DNA of 29,042 bases, from NCBI GenBank assembly GCA_035638495.1, contig DASQZW010000281.1, positions 1 to 29,042 on the forward strand, read 5' to 3'. Every line of letters starts with the position of its first letter. Positions within the stretch are counted from its first letter, which is position 1. This document shows positions 1-8,030 of this stretch, one piece after another. This DNA is from CF-161 sp035638495. GTDB lineage: Bacteria > Chloroflexota > Dormibacteria > Dormibacterales > Dormibacteraceae. Both the position numbers and the translations under genes were made by a program. A model generated the notes under the pieces. The model did not search any database and was not told the DNA's origin. It worked only from the letters and a program-made list of their open reading frames with translations.

Positions 1-558
1 TACCGCCAGCAGTCCAGCCTGTCCTGCGAGGAGGCGGTGCTGTCCATGGTCCTCGCCTTCTACGGGCACCCCGCCACCGAGCAGCAGGTCTTCGACCAGG
101 TCGGGATCGACCGGGCGCACTACTGGGCTGGCCGATCCGGCGGCGGCGACCCGTACGCGCAGTTCGTGGGCGACCCCAACGGCAGCGAGGTGCAGCAGAC
201 GGGCTACGGCGTCTACTGGACGCCCATCGCAGGTGCCGCGAAGCACTTCGGGGCGCCGGTGGCACAGGCCGGCGAGGGGATCGCGCCCGCGGCGATCTAC
301 GCAGCCGTGCGTGGGGGGCACCCGGCCGTCGTCTGGGTGACGTACGACCTGCGGCCCCACGTCCGGGCCGACTACCAGGCGTTCGACGGCAGGACGGTCC
401 CGTACGCCGGCCCGTACGAGCACGCCATGGTGGTCACCGGCCTGAACGACACGGGCGTCCGGGTGAATGATCCGGACGCCGGTCAGTACTGGGTGCCGTT
501 CGGCCAGTTCGAGGCAGCGTATGCGGTCTACAACCGGATGGCGGTGGTGTTCGCCTGA
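1..558 (+). CDS. C39-like cysteine peptidase domain protein, 5' truncated
   Basis: The reading frame is open from base 1 and ends at TGA 556-558, so the N-terminus (probably signal peptide and any linker) lies outside the window. The visible 185 residues look like the peptidase_C39_2 family: a QQSSLSCEEAVLSMVL start with the presumptive catalytic Cys at window residue 9, a G-x-N-G-S-E-V segment, and the late EHAMVVTG stretch carrying the expected catalytic His, followed by NDPDAG as the Asp/Asn region. Family members are usually exported, double-glycine-like or wall-associated proteases; the substrate cannot be told here. It converges on the receiver gene on the other strand with a 53-bp gap. 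The family call is good; activity is inferred from motif placement. Confidence 0.8.
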   Translation, partial: YRQQSSLSCEEAVLSMVLAFYGHPATEQQVFDQVGIDRAHYWAGRSGGGDPYAQFVGDPNGSEVQQTGYGVYWTPIAGAAKHFGAPVAQAGEGIAPAAIYAAVRGGHPAVVWVTYDLRPHVRADYQAFDGRTVPYAGPYEHAMVVTGLNDTGVRVNDPDAGQYWVPFGQFEAAYAVYNRMAVVFA

Positions 559-584
559 CAGGTCGACTGCGAGCAGCCGCGCGA

Positions 585-610
585 GGCGGCCCGGTGCCGG
601 GAGCGCCGCC
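585..610. terminator. GC-rich hairpin between convergent genes
   Basis: GGCGGC-CCGG at 585-594 pairs with CCGG at 597-600 and GCCGCC at 605-610, with a four-base bulge. It lies between two convergent stop codons, where a bidirectional terminator is expected. There is no T-tract, so the terminator role is inferred. Confidence 0.3.
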
Positions 611-611
611 C

Positions 612-977
612 CTAGCTGGCGACCGCGGAGCGGATTCGGTCGAACAGCTCGTCTGGATCGGCGTCCTTCATCAGGTAGCCCAGCGCACCGGCGTGGAGCG
701 ACTCCAGGATCCGCTCCTGGTCGGAGACCGAGGTGAGGACCAGCACGCGGGTCGCGGGGTCCCGGGCCATCAGCGCCCGTGTGGTCTCGATGCCGTCCAC
801 GCCAGGCATCGAGATGTCCATCAGGACGAGGTCGGGGCGTCGCTCTGCCACCAGCGGGATCGCGGTCGAGCCGTCTGCCGCGCTGCCCACGACCCTGATG
901 TCGTCGGTGAGCGCCAGGAGCTGCTCCAGCGCCGCTCTCACGAGCCGGTGGTCGTCCACCACGACGACCGTGATCAC
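612..977 (-). CDS. Stand-alone response regulator receiver (NarL-like, no output domain)
   Basis: The 121-aa protein is one complete REC domain: acidic pair D9-D10, phospho-acceptor D54 in LVLMDISMPG, T82 and K104. Its sequence is closest to NarL/LuxR-type receivers, which normally carry a C-terminal helix-turn-helix, but the frame stops just after the last receiver helix and only 53 bp remain before the convergent gene, so no output domain is hidden nearby. The start is GTG at 977; its first bases overlap the TGA of the upstream kinase (GTGA, 974-977), implying translational coupling and a cognate pair. Output is probably by protein interaction or phosphotransfer. The family assignment is firm; its role is inferred. 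Confidence 0.9.
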   Translation of the reverse strand: MITVVVVDDHRLVRAALEQLLALTDDIRVVGSAADGSTAIPLVAERRPDLVLMDISMPGVDGIETTRALMARDPATRVLVLTSVSDQERILESLHAGALGYLMKDADPDELFDRIRSAVAS

Positions 978-2278
978 TGAGCAGGCAGCTCCACGCGAAC
1001 CGTCGTGCCGGAGCCCGGCGTGGAGGTGACCGTGAACGTTCCGTCCGCGTCCTGTGTCAGGTCCCTGAGGAGCCGCAGGCCGAGATGGCCCGACCCCGCG
1101 TCCTCGAGCGCCGACCCGTCGAAGCCGAACCCGTCGTCGCGAACGAACAGCGACACCGTGCCGGCGGCGGCTTCGACGCAGACCTCGACCGAGTGGGCCC
1201 GCGCGTGGGCCGCGACGTTGCGCAGGGCCTCCCTGGCAACCCGGTAGAGCAGCCGCTCGGTCTCCGCCGGCAGCCTCAGGTCGGGCTGGATGGTCAGCGT
1301 GGCGGCGATGCCTCGCCGGTCGAACGGCTCGAGGAGGTCGCGCAGCGCCACCTCCAGGCCCTGGTCACGAAGGCTGTTCGGGTAGATGTCGACGAACAGC
1401 GTCCGCAGCTGGCGAACGCTCGTCCGGGTCTCGGCTGACGCCTGGTCGAGCGTCCGGGCGGCCTCGCCCTGCCCGTCCCGCCGCAGCTGCCTGGACGCCA
1501 CCTCCAGAGCGAGGGACACGGCGGTCAGGTCCTGGACGGTGCCGTCGTGGAGGTCCCTCGCGATCCGGCGCCGCTCCGTCTCCGCCGCGTCGACCGCTCT
1601 CATGAGCAGCCGTTCCCGGTCGCGCTGGGCTTCGCGGACCCTCCTTGCGAGGGACCACGCCAGACTCAGCTGGACGAGCTGCATCAGGATGAGCGTGCCG
1701 GCAACCGCCGGCAGGAAGCTGAGCATGATCCGCTGGCCGGTCGCCTGGACGAGGTCGAATCGGATGTAGTTCTCGTACAGCACGGTCGTCCCGCTCGGAG
1801 ACAGGAGCTTCAGGTAGACCTCGAGGAGCTGGCGGCCGCGTTGATTCGCCTCGTACTGGTTCTCCGGCCGGCTCAGGTCGGAGACGTTCGCCACGACCCG
1901 CCCCGTCGACAGGGCGGTGATCTGGTCCTGCTCGAGCGCGAACGAGCGGCCGATCAGGCGCGGCTCGTCGGAGTACACGACCTCCCCGCGGCTGGTCCAG
2001 AGCTTGACGCGGACCACCCAGCTGTCGATCACGCGCTGGCGGATGATGCGGTCGAACTCCGCCTGCGCGGCCTGGTCGCCGTCCAGCAGCGCGTCCGTCA
2101 GGTTGGGCGCGATGACACCATGGGCGACGAGGCGGGTCGACTGCCGCGCGTTGCTGATCGCCTCCGACGTGCCGGTCTGGCTCAGGATCGCCGTCAGGAT
2201 CGTCGAGAGGACCAGCAGGGCGACCACGCCGGCCAGGGCGAACTGGACCAGGGGTTTGGCCAGGGTTGCCGACACCAT
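974..2278 (-). CDS. Membrane sensor histidine kinase, NarL/DesK type (HisKA_3)
   Basis: With ATG at 2278 the product is 434 aa. A membrane helix at about 11-32 and another at 186-208 bracket an extracytoplasmic sensor region of about 150 residues. The HisKA_3 dimerisation helix holds the phospho-accepting His in ETERRRIARDLHDGTVQD (H244). The HATPase_c domain follows, with an N-box around N354 (REALRNVAAHA), G1 box DDGFGFD and a late GHLGLRLL lid. A longer in-frame ORF reaches 2440, but that extension would run into the tRNA gene and has no protein-like character; ATG 2278 places the first membrane helix normally. It overlaps the receiver by 4 nt and should phosphorylate it. The stimulus is unknown. 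Confidence 0.88.
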   Translation of the reverse strand: MVSATLAKPLVQFALAGVVALLVLSTILTAILSQTGTSEAISNARQSTRLVAHGVIAPNLTDALLDGDQAAQAEFDRIIRQRVIDSWVVRVKLWTSRGEVVYSDEPRLIGRSFALEQDQITALSTGRVVANVSDLSRPENQYEANQRGRQLLEVYLKLLSPSGTTVLYENYIRFDLVQATGQRIMLSFLPAVAGTLILMQLVQLSLAWSLARRVREAQRDRERLLMRAVDAAETERRRIARDLHDGTVQDLTAVSLALEVASRQLRRDGQGEAARTLDQASAETRTSVRQLRTLFVDIYPNSLRDQGLEVALRDLLEPFDRRGIAATLTIQPDLRLPAETERLLYRVAREALRNVAAHARAHSVEVCVEAAAGTVSLFVRDDGFGFDGSALEDAGSGHLGLRLLRDLTQDADGTFTVTSTPGSGTTVRVELPAQ

Positions 2279-2407
2279 CCCCCAACCGCGCCGCCGCTGC
2301 CCGTCGGGCGGCCACATTGCCGGAGCATTCTGCCACGCCCACGCCGTCGTGCCAACGCGCGAACACCGGCGCCCAGGAAGAGCGTGCCCAGCCGCGCAGC
2401 ACGAGGT

Positions 2408-2484
2408 TGGTGCCGAGGCCCAGATTTGAACTGGGGACACCTTGATTTTCAGTCAAGTGCTCTACCAGGCTGAGCTACCTCGGC
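2408..2484 (-). tRNA. tRNA-Phe (GAA), CCA encoded
   Basis: Read on the minus strand from 2484: acceptor GCCGAGG pairs perfectly with CCTCGGC, D-stem GCTC/GAGC, anticodon stem CTTGA/TCAAG around loop CTGAAAA (anticodon GAA), five-base variable loop GTGTC, T-stem CCCAG/CTGGG with TTCAAAT loop, discriminator A at 2411. The next three bases (2410-2408) read CCA, so the 3' end is genomically encoded. All stems are fully Watson-Crick. A TAAACT hexamer at 2522-2517 could be its -10 box. Confidence 0.97.
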
Positions 2485-2543
2485 ACGCTGGCCGACCCCG
2501 GTCGCGCCGGGACGCAAGTTTAGCGGATGCGGACGCGCGGCCC

Positions 2544-5423
2544 TCAGCGGCGGACCGTCACCCTCGCCAGCACCCCCGTCCCCTCACCCGGGACGCTGGT
2601 GACCTCCAGCGTCCCCCCCACCAGCGCGGCCCGCTCCCGCATCGTCTTCTGGCCGAGGTGTCCGGCGAACTGCGCCTCCACGTCGAAGCCCACGCCGTCG
2701 TCCTTCACCTGCAGCACCAGCACGTCGTCCTGCGCGGCCAGCAGCACCCGCACCTGGCTGGCCCGGGCGTGGCGGGCCACGTTGTGGAGCGCCTCCTGTG
2801 CGATGCGGAACAGCGCCTCCTTCACCTCCAGCGACGCGGCCGGCTCGGCGCCCAGCTCCAGCGCCACGCGCAGCCCGTGCCGCGTGGTCATCGGGGCGAC
2901 CAGCCTGCGCAGGGCGGCGACCAGTCCGTCCTGCTCCAGCGCCTCCGGCCTGAGCTCCAGGATCAGCGCCCGCATCTCTTCCAGCGCGCTGCGTGCGAGG
3001 TGCACCACGTACTCCGCCACCGGCGGCACCCGCTCCGACTCCCGTGGGACCAGGCTGCGGATGCTCTCGGCGCCCAGCGCGATCCCGTACAGCGTCTGCA
3101 GCACCGAGTCGTGCAGGTCCCGGGCCACGCGCTGGCGCTCGGCGTCGCGCGCGCGGGCTTCGCGGACCCTGGACAGCTCCAGGTGCGTGCGTAAGCGGGC
3201 CAGCAGCTCCGGCGGGGAGAACGGCTTGACCAGGTAGTCGTCGGCCCCGGCCGCCAGGCCCTCCAGCGTCGCCTCGCCACCGGCCCGCGCCGAGAGCAGG
3301 ATGACCGGCACGCGCGCGGTCCGGGGACTCGCGCGCAGCCGCCGCAGCAGCTCGAACCCGTCCATCGAGGGCAGCATCACGTCCGCGAGTACGAGGTCCG
3401 GGAGGCGTTCCTGCACGGCCGCGAGCGCCTGGCGGCCATCCGCGCACCCCTCCACGCTCCAGTGGGGCCGGAGCAGGTCGAGGATGTAGCGGCGCATGTC
3501 GGGGTCGTCCTCGACCACCAGCACGATCGGGCCCGCCGGTACGCCGGACGGCGCCTCGCCGTCCGATGGCGCGACCCAGCGCTCGACCTCGGCGACGGCG
3601 CGCGGCGCCTCCTCCCCACCGGACGCCGGAGGCGACGACGGCGCCGCCGATGGCGCCGGCCGCCCGCCCAGCGGCAGGGTCACCGTGAACGACGTGCCCC
3701 GGCCCTCACGGCTGCGGACCGTCACCGACCCACCGTGCAGCTCGACCGTCTCGCGCACCAGCGCCAGGCCGATGCCCACGCCCTCGCTGGAGCGCGACCA
3801 GCCGCTGTGCACGCGGTGAAACCGGTCGAACAGGTGCGGGACCTCGGCCGCGGGCACGCCGACCCCGGTGTCCGACACCGTCACCTCGGCCGCCCGCCCG
3901 AGCCGCCGGCAGGACACGCGGATCTCGCCCCGTTCGGTGAACTTGAACGCGTTCGCGACCAGGTTCAGGACGACCTTCTCCCACAGCTCGCGGTCGACGT
4001 ACGCGGGCTCGCCGAGCGGCCGGCAGTCGACCACCAGCCGCAGCCCGGCGGACTCGAGCGCCGGCCCGAACGCGCGCGCCACCTCGGCGGTCAGGGAGCT
4101 CAGGTCGACCGGGGTGAACGAGGCTTCGATGCGGCCCTCCTCGATGCGCGAGAAGTCCAGCAGGCGGTCCACGAGCCGCGAGAGGCGGCGGGTGCTGCGC
4201 AGCGCAAGCTCCACCCGTCGGCGCTGGACGGCCGGACCGGCGTCCTGGTCGACCAGGACGTCGCCGAGCGGCCCCAGGATGAGCGTGAGGGGCGTGCGCA
4301 GCTCGTGGCTGACGTTGCTCAGGAACTCGGTCTTGGCCCGGTTCAGGTCGGCCAGGACGTCGGAGCGGGCGCGCTCGGTCTCGTGCGCCCGGGCATCGGC
4401 GATCACGAGCGAGATCTGCCGGCCGACCAGCTCCAGGAACCCGCGCTGCGCAGCGTCCAGCTCCAGCGCCGGGTTGACGCCGAGGACCGCCGCGCCGGCC
4501 GCCTCGCCGGTCGACGAGTCGCGGAGCGGCACCACCAGCGCCGCCGCGGGCGGCAGGCCGTGCGCCCAGTCGCCGGCGTCTCGCAGAACCTCCGCGTCCA
4601 CCGGCTCGACCAGAGACCGCACCTGCGTGATCGCCCGTCCGATCGGCCACCGGCCGCGCCGCGTGCGGAGGCCCACCGCCTCTGGGACCAGCGTCCGGCT
4701 CGGCGTCAGGCCGGTGCTGCCGGCCAGTCGCGCGCGCCGGGCCTCGGGGTCAACCAGGTAGACGAGCGCGAACGGGACGTCGAACGGGTTCTCGGCCAGC
4801 GTGGCGAGCGCGGCGGCGCAGGCGTGCTCGACCGTCCGGCGCGCACCGGCGCGCTCGCCCAGCGCGCTCAGGGTGCGGAGGCGGCGCTCGGCCACCACCG
4901 ACCGCGTCGTCTCGCTGCTCACGGTGAGCACGCCGGCCACCCCGCCGGCGTCCACGATCGGGCTGTGCGAGAACGTGATGTAGCACTCTTCCAGGAAGCC
5001 GCGGCGGTCCAGCAGGTAGCCAGCGTTCTCGCGCCATGTCGCCTGCCCGCGCTCCATCACCTCACGGTGCACCGGCGCGATGAGGTCCCAGAGCTCGGGC
5101 AGCGCCTCGCGCTTCGGCCGGCCGAGCGCATCGGGGTGCTTCTGTCCGAGCATCGTCCCGGCGGCGTCGTTGTAGATGTAGATCAGGTCGGGGCCCCAGG
5201 CCAGGTCCATCGGGAACGGCGACAGTACGCACGTCGCGACCATGGCGCTGAGCATGGGCGGCCAGTGCTCCATCGGACCGAGCGGCGTCGCCGACCAGTC
5301 CATGGTCCGCATCATCCGCCCCGTCTCTCCGCCCGCCGCCAGCGCCGCCCTCAGTACGGTGAGTTCGCGGCCCGCCTGGCGATCCCGGTCCAGGACGCCG
5401 CGGCGGTCACCTGGCGTCCGCAT
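2544..5423 (-). CDS. Hybrid signalling protein with two kinase cores (PAS-GAF-HisKA-HATPase-REC-HisKA_3-HATPase)
   Basis: The 959-aa cytosolic protein has no evident membrane helix. Order: PAS-like region about 40-175 (MDWSATPLGPMEHWP start, typical of PAS kinases); GAF about 185-345; HisKA with H373 in SNVSHELRTPLT; HATPase_c with N-box about 487-491, DTGVGVP and GVGIGLAL; Pro/Ala/Ser linker about 588-630; REC with D639/D640, phospho-acceptor D681, K733; then a second, NarL-type core: HisKA_3 with H771 in RVARDLHDSVLQTL and HATPase_c with N881 and DDGVGFD. Both ATPase domains keep their key motifs. ATG 5423 overlaps the upstream LuxR-type regulator stop by 17 nt, so the two are probably coupled and cognate. 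This looks like an orthodox kinase signalling to its own receiver, which then controls a second kinase core. Confidence 0.92.
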   Translation of the reverse strand: MRTPGDRRGVLDRDRQAGRELTVLRAALAAGGETGRMMRTMDWSATPLGPMEHWPPMLSAMVATCVLSPFPMDLAWGPDLIYIYNDAAGTMLGQKHPDALGRPKREALPELWDLIAPVHREVMERGQATWRENAGYLLDRRGFLEECYITFSHSPIVDAGGVAGVLTVSSETTRSVVAERRLRTLSALGERAGARRTVEHACAAALATLAENPFDVPFALVYLVDPEARRARLAGSTGLTPSRTLVPEAVGLRTRRGRWPIGRAITQVRSLVEPVDAEVLRDAGDWAHGLPPAAALVVPLRDSSTGEAAGAAVLGVNPALELDAAQRGFLELVGRQISLVIADARAHETERARSDVLADLNRAKTEFLSNVSHELRTPLTLILGPLGDVLVDQDAGPAVQRRRVELALRSTRRLSRLVDRLLDFSRIEEGRIEASFTPVDLSSLTAEVARAFGPALESAGLRLVVDCRPLGEPAYVDRELWEKVVLNLVANAFKFTERGEIRVSCRRLGRAAEVTVSDTGVGVPAAEVPHLFDRFHRVHSGWSRSSEGVGIGLALVRETVELHGGSVTVRSREGRGTSFTVTLPLGGRPAPSAAPSSPPASGGEEAPRAVAEVERWVAPSDGEAPSGVPAGPIVLVVEDDPDMRRYILDLLRPHWSVEGCADGRQALAAVQERLPDLVLADVMLPSMDGFELLRRLRASPRTARVPVILLSARAGGEATLEGLAAGADDYLVKPFSPPELLARLRTHLELSRVREARARDAERQRVARDLHDSVLQTLYGIALGAESIRSLVPRESERVPPVAEYVVHLARSALEEMRALILELRPEALEQDGLVAALRRLVAPMTTRHGLRVALELGAEPAASLEVKEALFRIAQEALHNVARHARASQVRVLLAAQDDVLVLQVKDDGVGFDVEAQFAGHLGQKTMRERAALVGGTLEVTSVPGEGTGVLARVTVRR

Positions 5424-6051
5424 TCACGTCCACCAGACCCATTCGCATCGCGTGCAGCACCGCCTGCGTCCGGCTGTGCGCTCCCAGCTTGGCGAGGATC
5501 CGACTCACGTGCGTCTTCACCGTGTCTTCGGAGATGCGCAGGTCCCGGCCGATCTCCTTGTTGGCGAGTCCGCGGGCCAGCAGCCGCATCACCTCGCTCT
5601 CGCGGTCGGTCAGCGTCTCGACAGCGGGAGGCGCCCGGACCTCGTGCACCAGTCGGGCCGCCGCGGCGGGGTCGAGCTGGACCTGCCCGGCCGCCGCCGC
5701 CCGGAGAGAGCGCCGCAGGTGGCCGGCGTCGGCGCTCTTGAGCAGGTAGCCGATCGCGCCGGCCCGGACCGCTGAGACGACCGACTCGTCGTCCAGGACG
5801 CTGGTGAGCGCCACCACCTCGACGTCGACGAGCTCGGAGCGGATCAGCCGGGTCGCCTCGATGCCGCCCATCCCCGGCATGAGCAGGTCCATGAGCACGA
5901 TGTCGGGGCGCAGCGCCTTGGCCAGGCGGACCGCCTCCTCCCCATCCGGCGCCTCGCCGACCACCTCGAACTCCCCCTCGGTGTCCAGAAAGATACGCAG
6001 GCCCTGCCGCACGACCGCGTGGTCGTCGACGATCAGCACGCGTATCCTCAC
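5407..6051 (-). CDS. NarL/LuxR-family response regulator
   Basis: A full-length 214-aa two-domain regulator. The receiver (about 3-120) has D9-D10, D55 in IVLMDLLMPG, T83 and K105; the C-terminal LuxR-type helix-turn-helix (about 143-208) has LTDRESEVMRLLARG and EIGRDLRISEDTVKTHV, the usual recognition-helix pattern. The start is GTG at 6051 with GGGAG about nine bases upstream on the minus strand; the only other near option is an internal GTG. The gene precedes and overlaps the 959-aa dual kinase by 17 nt, making that protein's HisKA_3 core its likely phosphodonor. It should bind DNA as a dimer after phosphorylation; target promoters are unknown. Confidence 0.94.
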   Translation of the reverse strand: MRIRVLIVDDHAVVRQGLRIFLDTEGEFEVVGEAPDGEEAVRLAKALRPDIVLMDLLMPGMGGIEATRLIRSELVDVEVVALTSVLDDESVVSAVRAGAIGYLLKSADAGHLRRSLRAAAAGQVQLDPAAAARLVHEVRAPPAVETLTDRESEVMRLLARGLANKEIGRDLRISEDTVKTHVSRILAKLGAHSRTQAVLHAMRMGLVDVNADAR

Positions 6052-6123
6052 CTGGCCACTCCCGGTCAGCCTTACAGGCTAGCGGCATGGCACGTTCCGG
6101 TGACGTGCCGGAGGGCCCAGAAG

Positions 6124-6534
6124 TTAGACGAAACCCTTCGGTCTGTGGTCGGCCAGGCGCCGGATCGAGGCCAGGAGCGGCCCGGCGCCGGGGTCCTTGC
6201 CGACGACCGCATCGCCGCCCGCGATGGTGAGGCGCGAGGCGGGCCACGCGGCCCGATGGTGGGTGAGCAGCACCACGCGGAGCCCGGGGGCCATGGCCCT
6301 CGCTCTGGCGAGCGGCTCAGCGAAGGTGTCCGCCTCCCGGTCGACGTCGACCAGCAGCACGTCGGGTCGGAGCCCGCGGAGCACCGGCAGCGCCGCCTGC
6401 ACGGACGAGGTGGAGCCGACAACGGTGATGTCGGACTCGAGCGCCATGCGGATCTGAAGCGCCCGGCGAACGTCCGGCCGCGGACCCGCGATCACCACGC
6501 GGATGAGCGGGGCGTCCTCGAGCCCTCGGGCCAT
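6124..6534 (-). CDS. Degenerate receiver-domain protein (pseudo-receiver)
   Basis: A 136-aa protein with a receiver-like layout: beta-1 IRVVIAGP, a VDVDRE segment with Asp at the phospho-acceptor position (D63), T91 after VVLL, and K113 in VVGKDPG. The acidic pair that normally coordinates Mg2+ after beta-1 is missing: the expected DDH reads AGPRPD. Phosphorylation by the usual route is therefore doubtful. ATG 6534 is chosen because TAGAGT lies seven bases upstream; a longer in-frame ORF would run back into the divergent pseudokinase gene. It sits downstream of the LuxR-type regulator's promoter side and diverges from the pseudokinase by 129 bp. No output domain is present. What it binds is unknown. 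Confidence 0.72.
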   Translation of the reverse strand: MARGLEDAPLIRVVIAGPRPDVRRALQIRMALESDITVVGSTSSVQAALPVLRGLRPDVLLVDVDREADTFAEPLARARAMAPGLRVVLLTHHRAAWPASRLTIAGGDAVVGKDPGAGPLLASIRRLADHRPKGFV

Positions 6535-6547
6535 CGTAAGGACTCTA
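6535..6547 (-). promoter_or_regulatory. Leaderless-type -10 box for the pseudo-receiver
   Basis: TAGAGT (minus strand, 6547-6542) ends seven bases before the ATG at 6534, with no Shine-Dalgarno between. This is the spacing expected when transcription starts at the start codon. No convincing -35 is visible. Confidence 0.5.
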
Positions 6548-6663
6548 CTGTCCAGCCCTGCCCGCGCCATCGCCCCTTTCGGCGACGCGCCGGTCACCCG
6601 TTCGAGTGATCGCGAACTCGGAACGGACGTCCAGCTCGCGGCTCGAACGATACTCCGCCACAT

Positions 6664-8022
6664 ATGGCTGCCATCCTCCCCGGAACGCGCCTCGGACGCT
6701 ACGAGGTCCAGGAGTACGTCGGCGCGGGCACCCTCGGTCCCATCCACCGGGCCCACGACGCGACGCTGGGCACGGTCACGATCCAGGTGCTGGCGCAGCT
6801 CACGGACGAAGCCCGGCCGGCCTTCGCGCAGCTCGTTCCCCGCCTCATCGCACTCCGCCATCCCAACCTGGCCAGCGTCCTCGACTCCGGTGAGCACGAC
6901 GGCACGCCCTTCGTGGCCGGGGAGCCGGCGACCGGCGGCACGCTGCCCCAGCGGATGTGGAGCGGCCAGCTGGCGACGGAGGGCGCGCTCGCCATCCTGG
7001 ACGGCGTCGCCGCCGGCCTGGACCACGCGCACCGCAATGCCGTCGTGCACGGCTCGCTCCGCCCGGACCGCGTCCTGCTGGCTGCGGACGGCCGGCCGCT
7101 GGTGGCGGACGCCGGCCTCGAGTCGCTGCGCCGCCCGCAGGGCGCGCTGCCACCGGACCTCACCGCCGAGCGCGCGGCGTACCTGGCGCCCGAGCAGGCC
7201 GGCGGGGCCGCGGCCACGGCCGCCAGCGACCGCTACGCGCTGGCCACCCTCGCCTTCCATCTCCTCACGGGGCGGACGCCGTTCACCGGCCAGCCCGCCG
7301 ACATCGTTCGGTCACAGATGAACGCCGCCCCGCCGTGGCCCTCCGCGCTGAGCCCGCACCTGGGGCCGGAGGTCGACCGCGTCCTGCTGCGGGGACTGGC
7401 CAAGGACCCGGACGTCCGCTGGCAGACCGGCACCCAGCTGGTGGAGGCGCTGCGCGAGGCGGTCGCCCGGGGCGCGCCCGAAGCCGAGGAGGCCAGGCCG
7501 GCGCGGCGCTGGTGGCCGTGGGCGATCGGCGCGGCGGTCGTGGTGCTCGCCGCCCTGGCCGGCTTCCTGATCTGGCGGGCGAACCAGCCGACCACGCCCA
7601 GCGTCAGCCTGTCCAGCGCCGCGGTGCAGGCCGGAGGCATGGTCACGGTGAGCGGATCGCACCTGCCGGCGAACCAGGTGGGCACCGTCGGGCTGGCCAG
7701 CACCCCGCGCAGCATCGGCGCGTTCCAGGCGGACCAGTACGGCAACGTCCACCAGGACGTGACGATCCCGGCCGACACGACGGCGGGCGACCACGTCGTG
7801 AGCCTGTGCTGGCAGCAGCAGTGCCCGGCCAGCGCCCGCGTGACGGTCACCGAGCGGCCGCCGAGCCCGTCGCCGTCCGCGACGCCCACCCCGACGCCGA
7901 CGCCCACCCCGACGCCGACGCCCGCGAGGACGCCCACGCCGACGCCGACGCAGCCGCCGACGCCCACCCCGACGCAGGCGACCCCCACGCCGACCAGCCC
8001 CGTCGCGCCCACGCCGTCCTGA
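6664..8022 (+). CDS. Membrane Ser/Thr pseudokinase with Thr-Pro-rich extracellular tail
   Basis: The 452-aa protein has a PknB-like kinase fold at about 11-268: glycine loop VGAGTLG (19-25), APE motif in YLAPEQ (173-178), and the SDRYALATLAFHLLTGRTPF block. Catalytic positions are lost: the VAIK Lys is Gln (Q41 in VTIQVL), the HRD loop reads HGSLRPD (H129-G130-S131, no catalytic Asp or following Lys), and DFG reads DAG (149-151). It should not transfer phosphate and may be a scaffold or ligand sensor. A membrane helix spans about 285-304, then an Ig-like beta domain (about 312-396, VTVSGSHLPANQVG) and a Pro/Thr repeat tail. ATG 6664 has no clear SD. The next gene starts nine bases after the stop. 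Confidence 0.88.
   Translation: MAAILPGTRLGRYEVQEYVGAGTLGPIHRAHDATLGTVTIQVLAQLTDEARPAFAQLVPRLIALRHPNLASVLDSGEHDGTPFVAGEPATGGTLPQRMWSGQLATEGALAILDGVAAGLDHAHRNAVVHGSLRPDRVLLAADGRPLVADAGLESLRRPQGALPPDLTAERAAYLAPEQAGGAAATAASDRYALATLAFHLLTGRTPFTGQPADIVRSQMNAAPPWPSALSPHLGPEVDRVLLRGLAKDPDVRWQTGTQLVEALREAVARGAPEAEEARPARRWWPWAIGAAVVVLAALAGFLIWRANQPTTPSVSLSSAAVQAGGMVTVSGSHLPANQVGTVGLASTPRSIGAFQADQYGNVHQDVTIPADTTAGDHVVSLCWQQQCPASARVTVTERPPSPSPSATPTPTPTPTPTPTPARTPTPTPTQPPTPTPTQATPTPTSPVAPTPS
7857..8018 (+). repeat. Low-complexity Thr-Pro coding repeat
   Basis: Degenerate tandem copies of CCGACGCCCA-type units encode alternating Thr-Pro at the C-terminus of the pseudokinase. Such tails commonly act as rigid wall-spanning or glycosylatable stalks; here it would lie outside the membrane. 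Copy number may vary between strains. Confidence 0.75.
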
Positions 8023-8030
8023 GCGCGGTC

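Noticed and set aside
2279..2440. A 54-residue N-terminal extension of the first kinase.
   Set aside because: It would overlap the 3' end of tRNA-Phe and has no protein-like character; ATG 2278 gives a normal first membrane helix.
2408..2484. tRNA-Phe as an integration site of a mobile element.
   Set aside because: No integrase, no direct repeat of the tRNA 3' end and no island-like content was seen on either side within the window.
3462..5741. A 759-codon open frame on the plus strand antisense to the dual kinase.
   Set aside because: It is rich in Arg, Gly, Pro and Ala with no domain pattern, and lies opposite a gene with complete kinase and receiver motifs. Such mirror frames are common at this GC content.
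6535..7260. An extension of the pseudo-receiver frame back to 7260.
   Set aside because: It runs antisense through the pseudokinase fold; ATG 6534 with its -10 box explains the gene.
7857..8018. The Thr-Pro repeat as a possible CRISPR or intergenic tandem array.
   Set aside because: The repeat is in frame within the pseudokinase gene and has no spacers; it is a coding stalk.
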